Shown: one piece after another, positions 62,140-64,000 of the stretch
Numbering within the stretch: position 1 is the stretch's first letter
How the letters are laid out: every line of letters starts with the position of its first letter
NCBI RefSeq assembly: GCF_004135285.1
Contig: NZ_CP035494.1
Coordinates: forward strand, 558,001 to 622,000
Source of the DNA: Microbacterium protaetiae
Lineage (GTDB): Bacteria; Actinomycetota; Actinomycetes; Actinomycetales; Microbacteriaceae
Direction of reading: 5' to 3'
DNA length: 64,000 bases
Notes under the pieces: model-generated
Told to the model about the DNA's origin: nothing
Seen by the model: the letters and a program-made list of their open reading frames with translations, nothing else
Database searches by the model: none
Program-made: the position numbers and the translations under genes

Positions 62140-63084
62140 TCACAGCTTGCGCAGCTGCACGTATTCCACGGCGTGCTCGGGTCCCTTGCGCAGCACCAGC
62201 GAGGCACGGTGCCGCGTGGGCAGCACGTTCTCCTCGAGGTTGGGCAGGTTGATGTCGTTCCAGAATCCGAGCGCCCGCGCCTCGGCTTCGGCGTCGCTGA
62301 TGCCGGCGAACACGTTGAAGAACGAGTTCGGGTTGCTGAAGGCCCCGTGCCGCAGGGCGAGGAACCGGTCGACGTACCAGCGCTCGATGTGCGCGGCATC
62401 CGCGTCGACATAGATCGAGAAGTCGAAAAGGTCGCTGACCGCGACGTCGTTCGGGGTGGGCGGTGGCTGCAGCACGTTGAGTCCCTCGACGATGAGCACG
62501 TCGGGGCGGCGGATCGTCACGTGCGCATCGGGCACGATGTCGTAGCGCACGTGCGAGTAGAACGGAGCCCGCACCTCGGGCGCCCCGCTCTTGACCTGGA
62601 TGAGGAACTCGACGAGCGCCCGCCGGTCATACGACTCGGGAAAGCCCTTGCGGTGCATGAGACCGCGCCGCTCGAGCTCGTCGTTCGAGTAGAGAAATCC
62701 GTCGGTGGTGACAAGCTCGACCCGGGGCGTGTCCGACCACCGGCTCATGAGCTCGCGCAGCAGACGGGCGATCGTCGACTTGCCCACGGCGACCGATCCG
62801 GCCACTCCGACCACGAACGGGGTGGTGGAATCCCCCTGTTCTTGCAGGAACGTGTCGGTGGCACTGCCCAGTCGCTTCGTCGCGGTCGCATAGAGGCTGA
62901 GCAGGCGGCTCAGCGGAAGGTACACATCGCGCACCTCGGCCAGGTCGAGCCGGTCGCCGAGCCCGCGGATCTGCACGACCTCGGTCTCGGTCAGCGGTTG
63001 CGCCATCCCGGCAGCAAGGCGCGCCCAGTCGGCCCGGGCGATCTGGCGGTACAGCTCCGGCGCGGATGCGTCTTCAGTAGCCAC
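62140..63084 (-). CDS. coaA: pantothenate kinase (type I)
   Basis: A 314-residue P-loop kinase for the first step of CoA synthesis. Walker A is GVAGSVAVGKST. VTTDGFLYSN, RRGLMHRKGFPESYD and IVEGLNVLQ are hallmark segments of bacterial type I CoaA. The GTG at 63084 gives the usual N-terminus; the open frame extends upstream through unrelated sequence. Confidence 0.96.
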   Translation of the reverse strand: MATEDASAPELYRQIARADWARLAAGMAQPLTETEVVQIRGLGDRLDLAEVRDVYLPLSRLLSLYATATKRLGSATDTFLQEQGDSTTPFVVGVAGSVAVGKSTIARLLRELMSRWSDTPRVELVTTDGFLYSNDELERRGLMHRKGFPESYDRRALVEFLIQVKSGAPEVRAPFYSHVRYDIVPDAHVTIRRPDVLIVEGLNVLQPPPTPNDVAVSDLFDFSIYVDADAAHIERWYVDRFLALRHGAFSNPNSFFNVFAGISDAEAEARALGFWNDINLPNLEENVLPTRHRASLVLRKGPEHAVEYVQLRKL

Positions 63085-63249
63085 CCGGCCATCGTATCGG
63101 GGTGGATGCCGCGGCCCGCCGCCGCTCCCGGGTTCCTGCACAGGCCCAGGTTCGGCGCCCTTGTCCACAGATTGCTCTTCTGGCACCGGATGTCCCGGCC
63201 CGCCATGGCATCGTGGATGCCATGGCGCGATAATCGAAGGGTGGACATC

Positions 63250-63570
63250 ATGACCGAACCGCAGACGTGGGCCCTGCTGGGCATCTTCACCACGATCATG
63301 CTCGGCGGCATGACCCTCATGACCACTCTTCTCACGCGCACGTTCAACGCCGCCATCGGAGGCTTGCGCGGTGAGATGAATGCCCGCTTCGAAGCCGTCA
63401 ACGCCAAGTTCGACGCGGTCAACGCCAAGTTCGATGCCAAGTTCGATGCCGTCGACGCCAAGTTCGACGCCGTCAACGCGCGCATCGACCACATGCAGCA
63501 GAAGATGGACACGCGATTCGAGACCCTCGACCGCGACATCGCCGCGCTCACCAAGCGCGTCATGGACTGA
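63250..63570 (+). CDS. small membrane-anchored coiled-coil protein with heptad repeats
   Basis: A 106-residue protein. An N-terminal hydrophobic segment (WALLGIFTTIMLGGMTLMTT) anchors it. Residues ~43-85 consist of near-identical heptads of the type F-D-A-V-N-A-K, followed by a longer coiled coil to the end. GAAGGG lies 9 nt before ATG 63250. Repeat number probably varies between strains by slippage. The function is unknown; oligomerisation is likely. Confidence 0.82.
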   Translation: MTEPQTWALLGIFTTIMLGGMTLMTTLLTRTFNAAIGGLRGEMNARFEAVNAKFDAVNAKFDAKFDAVDAKFDAVNARIDHMQQKMDTRFETLDRDIAALTKRVMD

Positions 63571-63803
63571 GCGCTGTACGGCTAGGTTGGCGAGGAAATC
63601 GCGCGCGTGAATGCGGTCTCACCCGCAGGCGGTGTCGACGGTCGCGATGCCGAGCGCCTGCCACGCGCGCACGTGGGCTACCGACGCTGGGCTGCCGCCC
63701 CGCCGCCGCGTACCGGCTGGCCAGGGACCCACCCCGCACCACCGCTGCATCGCGCACACACCCGCCCCTGACGCGCCACCCCGCACGTCGCTACGCTGTC
63801 ACC

Positions 63804-64000
63804 GTGCGCCTCGGAGTCCTCGACATCGGTTCGAACACCGTCCATCTGCTGCTGGCAGACGTGCGCCCGGGTGGGCGCCCACTCGCCGAGACTCATGACC
63901 GCTCCATCGTGCGCCTCATGCGCTTTCTGACCTCCGAAGGCGCGATCAGCGACGAGGGCGTCGCCCAGCTCACCGACGCCGCGGCCCGCGCCCGAGCACT
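63804..64000 (+). CDS. Ppx/GppA phosphatase, 5' part
   Basis: A GTG start at 63804 opens a frame running off the window edge after ~65 codons. RLGVLDIGSNTVHLLLADVR is the phosphate-1 motif of the ASKHA fold in exopolyphosphatase/guanosine pentaphosphate phosphatases, which hydrolyse polyphosphate or pppGpp. TACGCT at 63792-63797, 7-12 nt before the GTG, suggests a leaderless transcript. Confidence 0.9.
   Translation, partial: MRLGVLDIGSNTVHLLLADVRPGGRPLAETHDRSIVRLMRFLTSEGAISDEGVAQLTDAAARARA

Overview
The window is very GC-rich, gene-dense DNA with many GTG starts and overlapping stop/start codons. It carries actinobacterial families: GuaB3, a deazaflavin-dependent oxidoreductase, a LigD-type polymerase, two adjacent ClpP-family genes with a ClgR/PopR-like regulator, and MocR/YczE. 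Together with the recurrent GGATGCCGC/GCGGCATCC words, this suggests a chromosomal segment of a Microbacteriaceae member, probably Microbacterium or a close relative. That assignment is inferred from sequence style alone.

Region 1 (1-7 kb) looks like accessory or decaying DNA. It holds a broken IS5-type transposase, a tiny ORF with a strong ribosome site, a small cysteine-containing probably secreted protein, a two-gene ABC-2 exporter whose permease is a fused double module, a TetR regulator resembling gamma-butyrolactone receptors, and gene debris. Region 2 (6-15 kb) has a membrane protein, a lipoprotein, a large secreted subtilase, an atypical tRNA-Met-like gene, a MarR-controlled redox operon with a perfect operator palindrome, and an AbiE type IV toxin-antitoxin pair with a clear operator. 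Region 3 (15-29.6 kb) has secreted or envelope hydrolases (S15 peptidase family, purple-acid-type phosphatase), a DUF916-like surface protein, a HupE/UreJ protein, an acyl-CoA synthetase/thioesterase pair, a glycerophosphodiesterase, a Bax-inhibitor-like protein and a stand-alone LigD-type polymerase.

Region 4 (29.6-37.2 kb) is a C4-dicarboxylate module (dctA divergent from a CitA/DpiB-type sensor and regulator). It is flanked on both sides by the same 67-bp palindromic repeats. Next come a ClgR/PopR-like activator ending in LAA and a clpP pair in which one subunit has lost its catalytic Ser and His. The two promoters share a motif at the same distance from the start codon. Region 5 (37-50 kb) has a glycosyltransferase, the purine genes guaA, guaB3 and guaB, a 5'-nucleotidase and SURF1, with several long intergenic repeat arrays. 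Region 6 (50-64 kb) has the divergent mocR/yczE pair, rarD, groES under two CIRCE elements, a methyltransferase, the acpS-alr-tsaE-tsaB-rimI-tsaD run (cell wall, lipid and t6A tRNA modification), an eda-type aldolase, glmS, coaA and the start of ppx.

The least ordinary feature of the window is its repeat biology. At least three unrelated palindromic element families and several exact tandem arrays fill the gaps. Two palindromic elements appear to have entered the coding frames of tsaB and rimI without breaking them, much like Rickettsia palindromic elements. The best candidate for an undescribed functional unit is the clpP pair with its regulator.
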